Below, piece by piece: positions 19,732 through 27,933 of a stretch of 64,000 bases of DNA (position 1 is the stretch's first letter; each line of letters starts with the position of its first letter). A program made the translations under genes and the position numbers. The DNA is from Corynebacterium sp. p3-SID1241. GTDB lineage: Bacteria; Actinomycetota; Actinomycetes; Mycobacteriales; Mycobacteriaceae. The stretch covers positions 173,761 to 237,760 of the forward strand of contig JALXWS010000003.1 of NCBI GenBank assembly GCA_025144025.1, read 5' to 3'. The notes below the pieces were generated by a model, which did no database searches, was not told the DNA's origin, and was given only the letters and a program-made list of their open reading frames with translations.

Positions 19732-20793
19732 ATGGCGCTTTACCCGCTCGCTACTAGTTACTTCGGTGTAGAGCACGTGGCGGTGCTCGAGCACCCAGTG
19801 GTGGGCACTGCGTTGAGCATCCCCGGCGTGGCACAGCAGGCAGCGCTTGTCGATGTCTCCCTAGAACCCGATACCTACACCAACGGCTGGCGCATCCGCT
19901 CTGAATTTGGCTTCCTCGGCCTCCTAGATGAGGTAGAAGCTGCTGAGTATCCTGCTTTGGAGCGACTGAAGCTCTCTTCTGCCCAGCCGCAGACTATCGC
20001 CACCGTGAAAGTAGTAGATGGCGAGGTGGACGTTGCCGTATCTCTTGGCTTGTGGCCGTGGATGGTTCCGGTCAATGATCAGCCCCAGGGCACGGCTTTG
20101 CTGGCCGGCGGAAAGGGCATGCTGATCGATACCGCGGCCGGGGACCTTACTGCCACGCAGCTCGATAGGATGGGTTCGCAACAATTCTTCGTCACCGTTG
20201 ACGTCCTGGACGATACTGCGGTGGCCACCTGCGGGGAGGTCGTGCTTGGCCCCTGCGGCACTATCGCCGAGCTTCCCGGTCTGCGGGCCGCGCTTGCTGC
20301 GGTTCGTGGCTCTGGTGCTGGAATCTCGGCTCGAGCCTATTCCAGCCACGGAATGCTTGCCGTTGACTTTCCTGCTGATGAGGCCACCGACGCCGAGGTG
20401 TTCTCTCCCGCTGTCCCACCATTGCGCGTGCCTGCTGACCACCCCGCAATCCCATCTGCCTCACCAACGGCTACACCCGCGCAACCCGAGGCGTGGGAGC
20501 ACACCCTTAACGCTGACTCTATTGTCAGCGCGCTTCCCGCCGGTTCCCGTCGACCAGTTGGACCGCGCCGGGCCAAGCCGCACACTGGGGCTGCCGCTGA
20601 GGCCGCACCGCCACAAGCCAGTGCAGAGCTTGCGAAACTAGTTTCATCCGTTCCCGGCGAGCAGAACTTCAGCTGGCGCGCGCTGCCGGTAGCCGATGAG
20701 CCTGGCCGGTTTTCCTCCGAGTCCGCCCGCGTGCGAGCCCGGCGCGTTGCCCGCGAGGCCTCCCACCACCGTGGGGGCAATCACCGCAAGTAG
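19732..20793 (+). CDS. Hypothetical protein with Ala/Pro-rich C-terminus
   Basis: A 353-residue protein that I do not recognise. Residues 1-230 look globular, with few charged runs and no signal peptide or membrane helix. From about 230 it becomes low-complexity, rich in Pro/Ala/Ser, ending in a very basic tail (ARRVAREASHHRGGNHRK). ATG 19732 has GGGAG nine bases upstream. It stands alone between the BCCT and selB genes, which converge from different sides. Possibly lineage-restricted. Confidence 0.65.
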   Translation: MALYPLATSYFGVEHVAVLEHPVVGTALSIPGVAQQAALVDVSLEPDTYTNGWRIRSEFGFLGLLDEVEAAEYPALERLKLSSAQPQTIATVKVVDGEVDVAVSLGLWPWMVPVNDQPQGTALLAGGKGMLIDTAAGDLTATQLDRMGSQQFFVTVDVLDDTAVATCGEVVLGPCGTIAELPGLRAALAAVRGSGAGISARAYSSHGMLAVDFPADEATDAEVFSPAVPPLRVPADHPAIPSASPTATPAQPEAWEHTLNADSIVSALPAGSRRPVGPRRAKPHTGAAAEAAPPQASAELAKLVSSVPGEQNFSWRALPVADEPGRFSSESARVRARRVAREASHHRGGNHRK

Positions 20794-20810
20794 CCGGGAT
20801 CGGCTATGAG

Positions 20811-22583
20811 CTAGCGCAGGGTTCTTTGGCCTCCCTCGCCGCGGCGGGTGATCCGTTGGGAGTCGAGATATTCGAGCAACGGGATGGCCACCCGGCGTGT
20901 GGTCCCCAGCGCCTGGCGGGCAGCAGAAAGCGTAAAGGGCTGTTCTAGCTCGGCTAGGCGGCGACGAGCCTCATCAGGGGCCGAAGGCAAAAGAATGATG
21001 CCTTGTTTGAGTCGCAATAGGCGCCCAGCGCGTTCGGCGGCGGCGAGTTCCTTGGTACTAATCCCCAGTTCCGCTAGTTCATCCGCCTCCGGTGCTGCAA
21101 AGGGGTCCGCCTTGAGTTTCGATTCAATGGCAGCAACCCCACGCTCGGCGGCGCCTAAGTCGACGCTCTGCCCAGGCAATCGCAACACTCCGTCGCTGTT
21201 TTCTACCTTCGCCGCAGCGATGGCGAGGCTGAGTAAGCCTTCCTCTCGCAGGTCGAGGGCGTCCATTGCTGCCTTACGCGGCATTCCTGGTGCCAGGGGA
21301 TGTGCGGTGGCGTGGGAATGCAGGGCATCGCTAAGCGCTTGCTTCCACCGTGTCACCTGGCCAACAGCAATCCACCAGTCGCGGAAGGCGATGATGCCTG
21401 CGGGTGGCGCGGCGGTATCGAAGCCATCGCGTACGAGTTCTTCCAAGCGGGCGTAGCCGACGCGGCGCAGGTAGGTGGCTGAATCGCGGAATGATTCCTG
21501 AGCACCTAGCGCTTCGGCGCGGCGGCGCGCTGCCCCGCGCCGGTTAAGCTCGGGCGGGCGCAGATCTACTGCCTCCACCCCGGCTACGACGTGCCGGCCG
21601 CCGGGGCTGCGGACAACGAAGCGATCAAGGAGCCGAAGGGGCAACGGACGAGACAGGCTAAGGCGCGCGAAATCGGCCGAAAGGGGGCGCAGGTGGGCCT
21701 CTACCCCGGCGGTGCCGGTGTGGACGACGAGGTTATCTGGCTGCCCATCGAGCTCGGCACCAAATGTGCGGCGGACATCGAAGGATTCCACCATGCGCCA
21801 GGCACCCGGGGTAAGCAGGGCATCGCCGCGGTGAATATCGGAGGCATCCACCCCTCGCAGGTTGACGGCCGCGCGGGTCACCGAACCAAGGGTTTTATGC
21901 GCGGTATTTTCACTGTGCAGTCCCCGGATTTCTACTTCCTTTTCGCCATCTGCCGTGGCTGCCAGCAGACTATCGCCCACGCGCAGGCTGCCCGCAGCAA
22001 GCGTTCCGGTGACCACGGTGCCCACGCCCTTAACGCTAAAGGCGCGGTCCACCCACATCCGCACTGGCGCTTGTGTATCGGGGGCAGGCAGACCTGCCAG
22101 TAAATCATCTAGTGCCTGGCGCAGCTGCTCAAGCCCGTCACCGGTAGGGGCGGCTACGGGGATAATGGGGGCGTCGGCAAGCGGGGTGCCGGCTAGCTGC
22201 GCCCGAATCTCGGCGGTGCGCTCCACGGTGGCGCGGTCGCTGCGAGTTAGCGCAATAATGCCGTGCTCTACTCCCAGTGCCCGCAAAGCATCGCGATGAT
22301 CGGTGGACTGGGCCTGCCATCCCTCATCGGCCGCAACCACGAATAGCACTACTGGGGCTGGGCCTACGCCGGCAAGCATATTGCCCAGAAATTTCTCATG
22401 GCCGGGCACATCAACAAAGGCTACATCCGCCCCAGAGGGCAAAGTGGTCCAGACAAAGCCTAGGTCAATGGTTAGCCCGCGGCGCTTTTCTTCCTCCCAA
22501 CGGTCTGGGTCCATCTCCGTGAGCGCACGGACCAGGGTGGATTTTCCATGATCCACATGGCCGGCAGTGGCAACAACGTACAC
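20811..22583 (-). CDS. selB: Selenocysteine-specific elongation factor
   Basis: A 590-residue GTPase that carries Sec-tRNA to UGA codons flagged by a SECIS hairpin. G1 GHVDHGKSTLVRAL and G3 DVPGHEKFLGN are near the N-terminus, and an EF-Tu-like core is followed by C-terminal winged-helix repeats that bind the hairpin (about residues 390-590). GTG start directly follows the selA stop (TAGGTG), so the genes are co-translated. Its visible client in this window is fdhA. Confidence 0.95.
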   Translation of the reverse strand: MYVVATAGHVDHGKSTLVRALTEMDPDRWEEEKRRGLTIDLGFVWTTLPSGADVAFVDVPGHEKFLGNMLAGVGPAPVVLFVVAADEGWQAQSTDHRDALRALGVEHGIIALTRSDRATVERTAEIRAQLAGTPLADAPIIPVAAPTGDGLEQLRQALDDLLAGLPAPDTQAPVRMWVDRAFSVKGVGTVVTGTLAAGSLRVGDSLLAATADGEKEVEIRGLHSENTAHKTLGSVTRAAVNLRGVDASDIHRGDALLTPGAWRMVESFDVRRTFGAELDGQPDNLVVHTGTAGVEAHLRPLSADFARLSLSRPLPLRLLDRFVVRSPGGRHVVAGVEAVDLRPPELNRRGAARRRAEALGAQESFRDSATYLRRVGYARLEELVRDGFDTAAPPAGIIAFRDWWIAVGQVTRWKQALSDALHSHATAHPLAPGMPRKAAMDALDLREEGLLSLAIAAAKVENSDGVLRLPGQSVDLGAAERGVAAIESKLKADPFAAPEADELAELGISTKELAAAERAGRLLRLKQGIILLPSAPDEARRRLAELEQPFTLSAARQALGTTRRVAIPLLEYLDSQRITRRGEGGQRTLR

Positions 22584-23900
22584 CTATCCCACCGCCTTAA
22601 TCGCGGCTATTACTGCCGCGTCTTGGTGCGCGGGAACGCAGCGAATATCCACCAAACAGCGTCCTTGATGCACGCGGCTTACGACGGATGGATTATGGCG
22701 GCGCAGTGCGTCCGCATAGTGCTCGGGCAGGCTGACTGCAAAACCCGGCAGGGGGCATTCGGGTGCCCCGCCACCGCCCACGCGGCCATCATGGGCCACC
22801 ACGTGCGCGCCGACCGCCTCCGCAATCGCCTCCGTGCGCACGCGATGGATCTCGTGGTCTAAGTGCAGTGCGTCTTGCACCGCATTCGAAGGAGTAGAAA
22901 TAGCGGCCTCCAAGGCGTTGAGGCGCAGCTTATCTATGCGCACGGCGCGCGCTAGCGGGTGCTGTTTCACCGCGGCAATCGCGTCTTTAGTGCCCAATAG
23001 GATGCCGGCTTGCGGTCCGCCGAGCAGCTTGTCACCGGAGGCAATGACGATATCGGCACCAGCGCGCAGCTGGGCATGAATATCCGGTTCCTCAGGCAGG
23101 GCTGGGTCATGGGTGAGTAGGCCAGAGCCCAAATCTACAATGAGCCGGGTGCCATGGCGCGCAGCTAGGCGGTGCAGCTCGTCTACTCCTACCGCAGAGG
23201 TAAAGCCCTCGATGCGGAAATTGGAGGGGTGCACTTTCAAGATAGCGCCCGTATTGTCCCCCAGCGCACGCTCATAGTCCACCAGGTGGGTGCGGTTGGT
23301 AGCGCCGACTTCCTTTAAGCGGGTGGCGGTGGATTCGATGAGCTCGGGCAGGCGAAAGCCCGCACCGATTTCGATAAGCTCGCCGCGCGAGATGATGACC
23401 TCCTTACCAGGGGCAAGCGCGGCGGTGGCCAGCAGCAAGGCGCTGGCACCGTTATTTACCACCAGCGCATCTTCTGCACCGGGGCAAGCCGCAAGCAGCG
23501 CGGCCGTAGCGCCAGCTCCCCGGTTCTTGGAGCGCTTGCCGGATTCTAGGTCCATTTCCACATCGGTATAGGAGGCGGCATCGTAGAGGGCGTCTACTGC
23601 GGCGCTGGGAAGCGGAGCGCGCCCTAGGTTGGTATGGATGATGACACCGGTGGCGTTGATGACCGGCCGCAGGGAATGCGAATTCTTCTCCTCTAGCCGC
23701 TGCGCGATAGCTGCGGGAAGCTCACTAATGGGCACTCCGCCACGGCGGGCTTGGCTGACTGTGACCTGGATAATCGCGCGGATGGTGTGCTCGGCAAGGC
23801 GCTGGCGCGCGGCAGCTACTTCTGGCAGCTGGAGCAGCTCGTCCATGCGCGGGATATTCCTGCGGGGATCGGGGCTGGCAGCCGGCGTGGGCGTGGGCAC
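22584..23900 (-). CDS. selA: L-seryl-tRNA(Sec) selenium transferase
   Basis: PLP enzyme that turns Ser-tRNA(Sec) into Sec-tRNA(Sec) using selenophosphate. The PLP lysine is in SGDKLLGGPQAG (about residue 290), and the N-terminal domain has the INATGVIIHTNLGRAPL signature. The frame runs upstream through the tRNA gene selC, which is not coding; I start at GTG 23900, nine bases after AGGAGG, giving 438 residues, close to the family's usual length. It lies 25 bases downstream of selC and immediately upstream of selB. Confidence 0.95.
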   Translation of the reverse strand: MPTPTPAASPDPRRNIPRMDELLQLPEVAAARQRLAEHTIRAIIQVTVSQARRGGVPISELPAAIAQRLEEKNSHSLRPVINATGVIIHTNLGRAPLPSAAVDALYDAASYTDVEMDLESGKRSKNRGAGATAALLAACPGAEDALVVNNGASALLLATAALAPGKEVIISRGELIEIGAGFRLPELIESTATRLKEVGATNRTHLVDYERALGDNTGAILKVHPSNFRIEGFTSAVGVDELHRLAARHGTRLIVDLGSGLLTHDPALPEEPDIHAQLRAGADIVIASGDKLLGGPQAGILLGTKDAIAAVKQHPLARAVRIDKLRLNALEAAISTPSNAVQDALHLDHEIHRVRTEAIAEAVGAHVVAHDGRVGGGGAPECPLPGFAVSLPEHYADALRRHNPSVVSRVHQGRCLVDIRCVPAHQDAAVIAAIKAVG

Positions 23901-23925
23901 TATGGCATTCCTCCTTACGCGCGAG

Positions 23926-24020
23926 TGGCGGAGACGGACAGGAATCGAACCTGCCAGACCGAGATGCTCGGCCTCACCGGTTTTGAAGACCGGGGCGCCC
24001 ACCAGGACACGTACGCCTCC
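23926..24020 (-). tRNA. selC: tRNA-Sec (anticodon UCA)
   Basis: A 95-nt tRNA on the minus strand with encoded CCA. Features visible: acceptor stem GGAGGCG/CGUCUCC (7 pairs, one G-U), a 6-bp D-stem GUGUCC/GGGCGC with a 4-nt loop, anticodon stem CCGGU/ACCGG with loop CUUCAAA (anticodon UCA), an 8-bp extra arm AGGCCGAG/CUCGGUCU, and T loop UUCGAUU. The extended D-stem and long variable arm are hallmarks of tRNA-Sec. It sits upstream of selA-selB. Confidence 0.95.
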
Positions 24021-24178
24021 GTATGCTCACCTTACACGGGCATTCCACGGTACCGAGACACCTACCAGAAGCTACATTCATCGCGGTGCGCCATAGTGGC
24101 TCCTGCGCCGCCCGAAGAGATTCCTTAGCGGCGCACTATTCCCCTTTAATACGCAGCAAGGGGCTCCCGTAGAACTAG

Positions 24179-24184
24179 TAAAAT
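24179..24184 (+). promoter_or_regulatory. -10 box of a probably leaderless selD transcript
   Basis: TAAAAT lies six bases before the selD ATG, with no Shine-Dalgarno between, so transcription probably starts at or next to the start codon. The -35 region is weak. Confidence 0.5.
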
Positions 24185-24190
24185 AGCCGT

Positions 24191-25174
24191 ATGACCGAAG
24201 ATATTAAGCTCACCTCTTTTGCCGCCGGCGGCGGCTGCGCTTGTAAGATCCCCGCTGGCCAGCTCGAATCCGCCGTCGAGGGCCTCATTGGCAAGGCCGA
24301 CCCCAACGTGCTGGTTGGCTTGGACGATGGCGACGATGCCGCGGCCGTCAAGATCCAAGATGGTCTGGCGGTTATCTCCACCGCTGACTTTTTTACTCCT
24401 ATGCTCAATGATCCCTACGACTGGGGACGCGTGGCCGCGGCCAATGCACTCTCTGATGTCTACGCCATGGGCGGTACCCCGGTTACCGCCATCAACCTCG
24501 TGGGCTGGCCCAATGAAAAGCTTGGCCTGGATGTCCTGCGCGAGGTCTTGCGCGGCGGCATGGACATAGCCACCGAAGCCGGCATCTCCATTACCGGTGG
24601 CCATTCCATCACCGCCCCTGAGCCGCTCTACGGTATGGCCGCCACCGGTATCGTCGCCCCCGATAAGCTCATGCGAAACGACGCCGCTAAGGCTGGTCTT
24701 CCTATCACGCTGACCAAGCCCATCGGCGTAGGCATCCTCAATAACAAGCACAAGGCCACCGGCGAGGTATCCCAGGCCGCGGTAGATTCCATGACCGCCT
24801 TGAACCGCGAGGCCGCCCACGCCGCGGTGGAGGCGGGCGTACGCGCGGCCACCGATGTCACCGGCTTCGGGCTGCTCGGCCACTTGTACAAGATGTGCCG
24901 CGCCTCCGGCATCGCCGCCGAGCTCGATTTCTCCGCCGTGCCCACCATCGAGAGCGCAAAGGAAGCACTGGCAGAGGGCTTCATCCCCGGCGGTTCCCGC
25001 CGCAACCTGGACTGGGTGCGCCCACATCTCGATTCCTCTTTGAGCGAGGAAGAGCTAGTGCTGCTTGCCGACGCCCAAACTTCCGGCGGTCTCCTCCTCA
25101 TCGGCGAGGTCCCCGGCTACCCAGTTATCGGTTACACCACCGAGCGCACCAGCGACGCCTATATCAAGGCCTAA
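24191..25174 (+). CDS. selD: Selenide, water dikinase
   Basis: Makes selenophosphate from selenide and ATP, the selenium donor for SelA. The N-terminal GGGCACK places the catalytic cysteine at residue 16 and lysine at 19, so this is the Cys rather than the Sec form. The ATP-binding aspartate-rich loops (GLDDGDDAAAV, STADFF) and ITGGHSITAPEP follow. The 327-residue length is normal. The gene is divergent from selC-selA-selB and convergent with the fdh operon. Confidence 0.95.
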   Translation: MTEDIKLTSFAAGGGCACKIPAGQLESAVEGLIGKADPNVLVGLDDGDDAAAVKIQDGLAVISTADFFTPMLNDPYDWGRVAAANALSDVYAMGGTPVTAINLVGWPNEKLGLDVLREVLRGGMDIATEAGISITGGHSITAPEPLYGMAATGIVAPDKLMRNDAAKAGLPITLTKPIGVGILNNKHKATGEVSQAAVDSMTALNREAAHAAVEAGVRAATDVTGFGLLGHLYKMCRASGIAAELDFSAVPTIESAKEALAEGFIPGGSRRNLDWVRPHLDSSLSEEELVLLADAQTSGGLLLIGEVPGYPVIGYTTERTSDAYIKA

Positions 25175-25175
25175 G

Positions 25176-25766
25176 ATGCAGCGACAGATTCCCTATCTTT
25201 TCGCCCTCACCGCCACCGCCCTCGCCGCATCGGGGATGGCGGGGTGTTCCACTGAGGAGGCATCGACAAGCGAGTGCTCCCCGGTCGATCCCGCCGCGGT
25301 GCGCGAGGCCCTGCCGGATTCGCTCGGTGAAGCCAAGCTCGACACCCAGTCAGCTGAAAAGGATGATCATTCTTTTTCCGCGCTCTACCGCGCAGAGGAT
25401 AAAGAGCAGGTCAGCTTGCTAGGAACCAAGTATGAGGCCGAAGGAATGCCCATTTGTCCTGCTGACCCCGATGAAGCCGCTCGGCGCTATTTGGAGCTGT
25501 TACAAGATGACCTCAACGAGCAAAACGCCGCCCAGCAGCGCCCAGCCAATGACTACTCCCCCTTCGAATTCACCTCCGCTGACCGGCGCTTTTATTGCAG
25601 CGCTTGGCCGGTGAAGGATTCGGTATCTACCACCTGCGTGACCACCGTGGGCGATGTAGCGCTGAACTACTACCTCCACCGCGATGGCCACGACTCCACG
25701 GCCGAACAGCAACGCATGGAAGACATCGGCGCGGAGCTCTCGCCCTCCCTGCAGGACTTGGTTTAG
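25176..25766 (+). CDS. Lipoprotein downstream of selD
   Basis: A 196-residue predicted lipoprotein: signal peptide with lipobox MAGC (Cys24), then an acidic, Glu/Asp/Gln-rich mature part with four or more cysteines (ECSPVD, PICPAD, FYCSAW, STTCVT). The ATG begins one base after the selD stop, so it is co-transcribed with selD. Its end overlaps the nrfD stop from the other strand by four bases. No family recognised; why it follows selD is unclear. Confidence 0.7.
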   Translation: MQRQIPYLFALTATALAASGMAGCSTEEASTSECSPVDPAAVREALPDSLGEAKLDTQSAEKDDHSFSALYRAEDKEQVSLLGTKYEAEGMPICPADPDEAARRYLELLQDDLNEQNAAQQRPANDYSPFEFTSADRRFYCSAWPVKDSVSTTCVTTVGDVALNYYLHRDGHDSTAEQQRMEDIGAELSPSLQDLV

Positions 25767-26878
25767 TCTGGGCTCACCACATCATGGTCGAGGCCTTGCT
25801 CGCGCCGGCGCTTTTCCGCACGGCGCTTTTGCGGCCCGATGGTAGTCTCCGGATTCTTCACTGCTTCTAGGCCCGCGTTGAGCACGCCAAAACGCGTGCA
25901 TGCAGATCCTGCCAAAAGCGATAAGCCTGCGGCCACCGATACCGCGCGAGATTTCGTGGCCGCCGCGAGCGCGCTACCTACGCCACCGGCCGCAATGAGG
26001 TATTCCGAGGCCTTCATCAGCGCGCCCGGCTTGCCCTCGTGCAGCGCCTCCCGCGGTTCCGGCTCCATGCCATCTTCCAGCACCTTCGTCGCCGCCAAAT
26101 CGCTAGCCGCAGCCGCCATACCCAGCGCGCGGGCCGGACCGGCGTACTCGACTGGGGTGGTCACCATAGCCATGCCTGATGACGCTGCCGCTGCCGAAGA
26201 CACGAATACGTACGGCAGGTGCTTTTTCATGTCATTCCACACCGGGTTCGAGGTATTCGACAACAGCACTGCCGTATAGCCCGCTAGCGGGCCACCGAGC
26301 ACGCCAACTACCACCCCGGCTGGGGCGGCCGACTTTTTCAGCGCCGTGCGCACCATCTTTGGCAGCGGCAGCGTATGGCCCGTCAGTGCGTCCACTTCTG
26401 CCGCGGCAGGAAGAGCGGCCGCGCTCGCGAAACCAGAGAGGATCCAGGATCCCATGGACATCGGCGAAGTCACCTTAAAGACACGGAACATGTTCAAAGC
26501 GCGCTCCGGGCGGCCCAAATCCAGAATCAAAAAGACCGATCCCACGGCCGCGGCACCAAAGGCAGAAATGCGGGTGGTACGACGCAGCGGCGCATTCCCT
26601 ACAGCCTGCGCACCCGCTGCCAAAAGCCCCGAGCCGCCGCTAACACCGCCTAAGAAAAGGTAGGCACCAATCGGCCATTCCCACGGCGGGGCCTTGACCA
26701 CTGGGCGGCCGTAGTAGGACGAGAACTCGAAGTCCTGCGCCATCCGCTCTTCTTTTGAACCATCCTGCGCGCCCGCGCCTGGTCGCTTACGATTCTTCTT
26801 CGGCTTTGTGCCATCGAACTTGCGGTAGCGATTGCGACGCTCCGGCTGCGGCGGGCGATATTGATCAAAGCTGCTCAT
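25763..26878 (-). CDS. NrfD-type membrane subunit of formate dehydrogenase
   Basis: A 371-residue integral membrane protein of the NrfD/PsrC family, expected to anchor the dehydrogenase and pass electrons to menaquinone. A hydrophilic, basic N-terminal region (about residues 1-60) precedes the conserved WEWPIGAYLFLGGVSGGSGL first helix, and about eight hydrophobic segments follow. The ATGA overlap with fdhB shows coupling. It replaces the cytochrome b gamma subunit of enterobacterial FDH-N. Confidence 0.85.
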   Translation of the reverse strand: MSSFDQYRPPQPERRNRYRKFDGTKPKKNRKRPGAGAQDGSKEERMAQDFEFSSYYGRPVVKAPPWEWPIGAYLFLGGVSGGSGLLAAGAQAVGNAPLRRTTRISAFGAAAVGSVFLILDLGRPERALNMFRVFKVTSPMSMGSWILSGFASAAALPAAAEVDALTGHTLPLPKMVRTALKKSAAPAGVVVGVLGGPLAGYTAVLLSNTSNPVWNDMKKHLPYVFVSSAAAASSGMAMVTTPVEYAGPARALGMAAAASDLAATKVLEDGMEPEPREALHEGKPGALMKASEYLIAAGGVGSALAAATKSRAVSVAAGLSLLAGSACTRFGVLNAGLEAVKNPETTIGPQKRRAEKRRREQGLDHDVVSPD

Positions 26879-27933
26879 TTGCGTCCCCCAATCAAAAAGG
26901 AACCGGCCACAGCTAGAGCCATGCCGCCGATAGCCTTTGCTGCAGTCTTATACATCTGTGGCAAATCCGCCGTCGGTACCCTCGGGTCCGGCGGCAGACC
27001 GTAGACCTCCGGAGAATCCAAAAGCAAGAAGATGGACCCGGTTCCACCTACGCCATCATCCTGATTCGCACCGTATAGCCGAGCTTCGGTCAATCCCTGC
27101 TCATGCAACACCCGCACGCGTTCCTTGGCCGCAGCCAACATCTCTTCATACGGGCCGAACTGAATGGAATCCGTGGGGCACGTTTTGGAGCAGGCGGGCT
27201 GCTCCCCCTGCTTCAGCCGGTCATAGCACATGGTGCACTTCTGGGCGACGCCCAGATTCTTAATCGGCATCGCCTCGCCCGGAGTATGGTCTGGGCCCTG
27301 AGGCGCCAGCTGCTTGAGCTTTCTAAGCACATTGACGCCAGCATGGGAATTATCCACGTGGTCCACGGTGGCGGTTTTATCGTATTTCAGCGCCACGCCA
27401 CCATCATCGCGGCGCTCAATGACTCCGAAAGGGCAACCTGCCACACACGTGCCGCAACCATTGCACACATCATCCTGGACCACGACGGTGCCGAACTCGG
27501 TGCGGAAAAGCGCACCCGTGGGGCACACATCTAGGCAGCCTGCATGCGTGCAGTGCTTGCACACGTCCGAGGACATGAGCCACCGGAAGGTATCGGTATC
27601 CGGAGGGGTGGTATCAACATCTGGGGCCTGGTCCTTTATCGAAGGCATGCCCAAGGATATGAGATTCTTTCCCTCCTCGCGAGCATGCTCGATGCGCTCA
27701 TTGTTTTGCTCTACAAAGGCCACATGCCGCCACGTATTAGCACCAAGTGCCCCCGTATTGTCGTAGGAGTCACCAGTGACGCCGTAGCCTTCAACCGGGT
27801 TGCGGTTCCACTCCTTGCACGCCACCTCACAGGCCTTACAACCAATACAGATGGAAGTATCGGTGAAAAAGGCCATGCGGCGGTACTTATCGTAGCCGTG
27901 CCGGCGGGCGTCCTCGGTTAGTAGATTCGTCAT
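26875..27933 (-). CDS. fdhB: Formate dehydrogenase iron-sulfur (beta) subunit
   Basis: A 352-residue electron-transfer subunit with four 4Fe-4S cluster motifs: CIGCKACEVACKEWN near residue 32, CKHCTHAGCLDVCPTG near 130, CNGCGTCVAGCPFGV near 160, and CTMCYDRLKQG with CSKTCPTD near 235. A C-terminal hydrophobic helix (GGMALAVAGSFLIGG) may touch the membrane. It follows fdhA with no gap and overlaps nrfD. It would carry electrons from the molybdenum/tungsten subunit to the NrfD protein. Confidence 0.92.
   Translation of the reverse strand: MTNLLTEDARRHGYDKYRRMAFFTDTSICIGCKACEVACKEWNRNPVEGYGVTGDSYDNTGALGANTWRHVAFVEQNNERIEHAREEGKNLISLGMPSIKDQAPDVDTTPPDTDTFRWLMSSDVCKHCTHAGCLDVCPTGALFRTEFGTVVVQDDVCNGCGTCVAGCPFGVIERRDDGGVALKYDKTATVDHVDNSHAGVNVLRKLKQLAPQGPDHTPGEAMPIKNLGVAQKCTMCYDRLKQGEQPACSKTCPTDSIQFGPYEEMLAAAKERVRVLHEQGLTEARLYGANQDDGVGGTGSIFLLLDSPEVYGLPPDPRVPTADLPQMYKTAAKAIGGMALAVAGSFLIGGRK

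Noticed and set aside
23901-24002. N-terminal extension of selA
   Set aside because: The extra 34 codons would be read from the tRNA-Sec gene itself; the GTG at 23900 has its own AGGAGG.
24146-25027. Minus-strand open frame opposite selD
   Set aside because: selD has clear motifs; the antisense frame is a Gly/Ala-rich shadow.
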